NCBI GenBank assembly: GCA_002087915.1
Contig: LWDP01000045.1
Coordinates: forward strand, 1-15,137
Length of the DNA stretch: 15,137 nucleotides
Reading direction: 5' to 3'
Source of the DNA: Enterospora canceri
Lineage: Eukaryota > Microsporidia > Enterocytozoonidae
Below the pieces are notes generated by a model, which saw nothing but the letters and a program-made list of their open reading frames with translations, ran no database searches and had not been told where the DNA came from. Made by a program: the position numbers and the translations under genes. How positions within the stretch are numbered: position 1 is the first letter of the stretch; every line of letters begins with the position of its first letter. Shown here in pieces: positions 14,512 to 15,137 of the stretch.

Positions 14512-15137
14512 TTATCCACAGAAGTCTCCTAAAATGCATCCAAAGTATCTTCTAAACCACGACCTATTTTCTGGATGTGGTACTCTCTGAGATCTATCCA
14601 AAATATTCTCTGATATTATGTTACCATCTGGTGAAGTAATTACTATTTTCCTAGTCTTATTCTCTACTGCCCATGTTTTGATATGAGTCTCTTTTGATTG
14701 TTTGATTATTTCATTCTCACCAGACATTCTCTCTGATCCAACATATGAAGATGACTCTGTATTTTGATCAATGGATTTGTTGCCCCCATTCAAATCCATT
14801 GATTCCTTCACTGTTTCTGGTTTATCACCTGATACATCCCCCTTTGTATCAAATGATTCCACAACAGTCGTATTATCAATATTAAATACTTTGTCAAATT
14901 CAGTTGCCGAATATGAATTTGATTCGTGTTCTGAGACACATTTCAATTCAACTTGTTCAGGTTCCATCACATTTTCAACAGTGATTGTTTCACAGCTTTC
15001 ATTGGATTTGTTACTGTCGCCCATTACAGTAACATTCTTAACAGCCGTTACGATTTCACTAATTCCACTACCATCAGAAATAGCAAATTGAATACTGCTA
15101 CTACCGGATTCAAGAATACTATTCTCTATGTCACTAT
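14512..15137 (-). CDS. Acidic Ser/Glu-rich protein, unknown function, 5' end outside window
   Basis: The frame ends at TAA (complement of 14512-14514) and is open without a stop up to the window edge, about 208 residues. An internal Met at 15024 could be taken as the start of a 170-residue protein, but the 37 codons before it are open and similar in composition (Ser, Ile, Val, Gly, Glu), and no CCC motif precedes that ATG, so the real start is probably further on. Most of the visible part is polar and low in complexity, rich in Ser, Glu, Asn and Val, and likely disordered. The last 55 residues look more ordered: a segment with T-W-A-V-E-N-K and I-V-I-T-S-P-D-G-N, then a basic and aromatic end, W-F-R-R-Y-F-G-C-I-L-G-D-F-C-G. 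That conserved-looking tail could be a binding motif or membrane-proximal segment. I recognise no family. Confidence 0.6.
   Translation of the reverse strand, partial: SDIENSILESGSSSIQFAISDGSGISEIVTAVKNVTVMGDSNKSNESCETITVENVMEPEQVELKCVSEHESNSYSATEFDKVFNIDNTTVVESFDTKGDVSGDKPETVKESMDLNGGNKSIDQNTESSSYVGSERMSGENEIIKQSKETHIKTWAVENKTRKIVITSPDGNIISENILDRSQRVPHPENRSWFRRYFGCILGDFCG

Overview
The window looks like nuclear DNA from a microsporidian, a highly reduced fungus-related intracellular parasite. Four things point that way. Coding is dense, with no intron needed in any long gene. Spacers are short, one convergent pair being only 24 bp apart. Eukaryote-only proteins appear in shortened form: INO80 of about 841 residues, TRA1 of about 2297, a cis-prenyltransferase with trimmed loops. 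Several start codons carry the CCC motif directly upstream that is typical of microsporidian promoters (before INO80, TRA1 and the gene at 13294, and before a small unexplained ORF at 5867). I cannot name the genus from sequence alone.

Layout. Positions 1 to about 190 are the 3' end of a large-subunit rRNA on the + strand, cut by the window edge. Next come a RING-CH membrane ubiquitin ligase (352-957, +) and a dehydrodolichyl diphosphate synthase-type cis-prenyltransferase (1061-1891, +). A lysine-rich coiled-coil protein of unknown role (1916-3109, -) converges on the prenyltransferase and diverges from INO80 (3284-5809, +). TRA1 (6066-12959, +) follows INO80 in the same direction, with a CCC-ATG micro-ORF between them. 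After a 334-bp spacer holding a degenerate palindrome comes a coiled-coil protein with a likely PP1-docking motif (13294-14369, +). The last gene (14512 to beyond 15137, -) is an acidic Ser/Glu-rich protein whose 5' end lies outside the window.

The main sequence-quality point is at 14061. A single N is flanked by two identical 283-bp copies (13778-14060 and 14062-14344), which looks like an unmerged contig overlap. Without the extra copy the gene at 13294 reads as one frame of about 263 codons; as deposited it appears frameshifted and split.

Functionally, INO80 (nucleosome-sliding ATPase) and TRA1 (activator-docking scaffold of SAGA/NuA4) form a chromatin pair, and the PP1-docking protein may also be nuclear. 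The prenyltransferase would supply dolichol for O-mannosylation and GPI anchors. The RING-CH protein would serve protein quality control at the ER or another membrane. I see no mobile element, CRISPR array, tRNA or convincing new multigene system. The less explained items are the CCC-led micro-ORF, the palindrome at 13035-13102, a strong hairpin inside TRA1, and a TRA1 that ends before the FATC domain.
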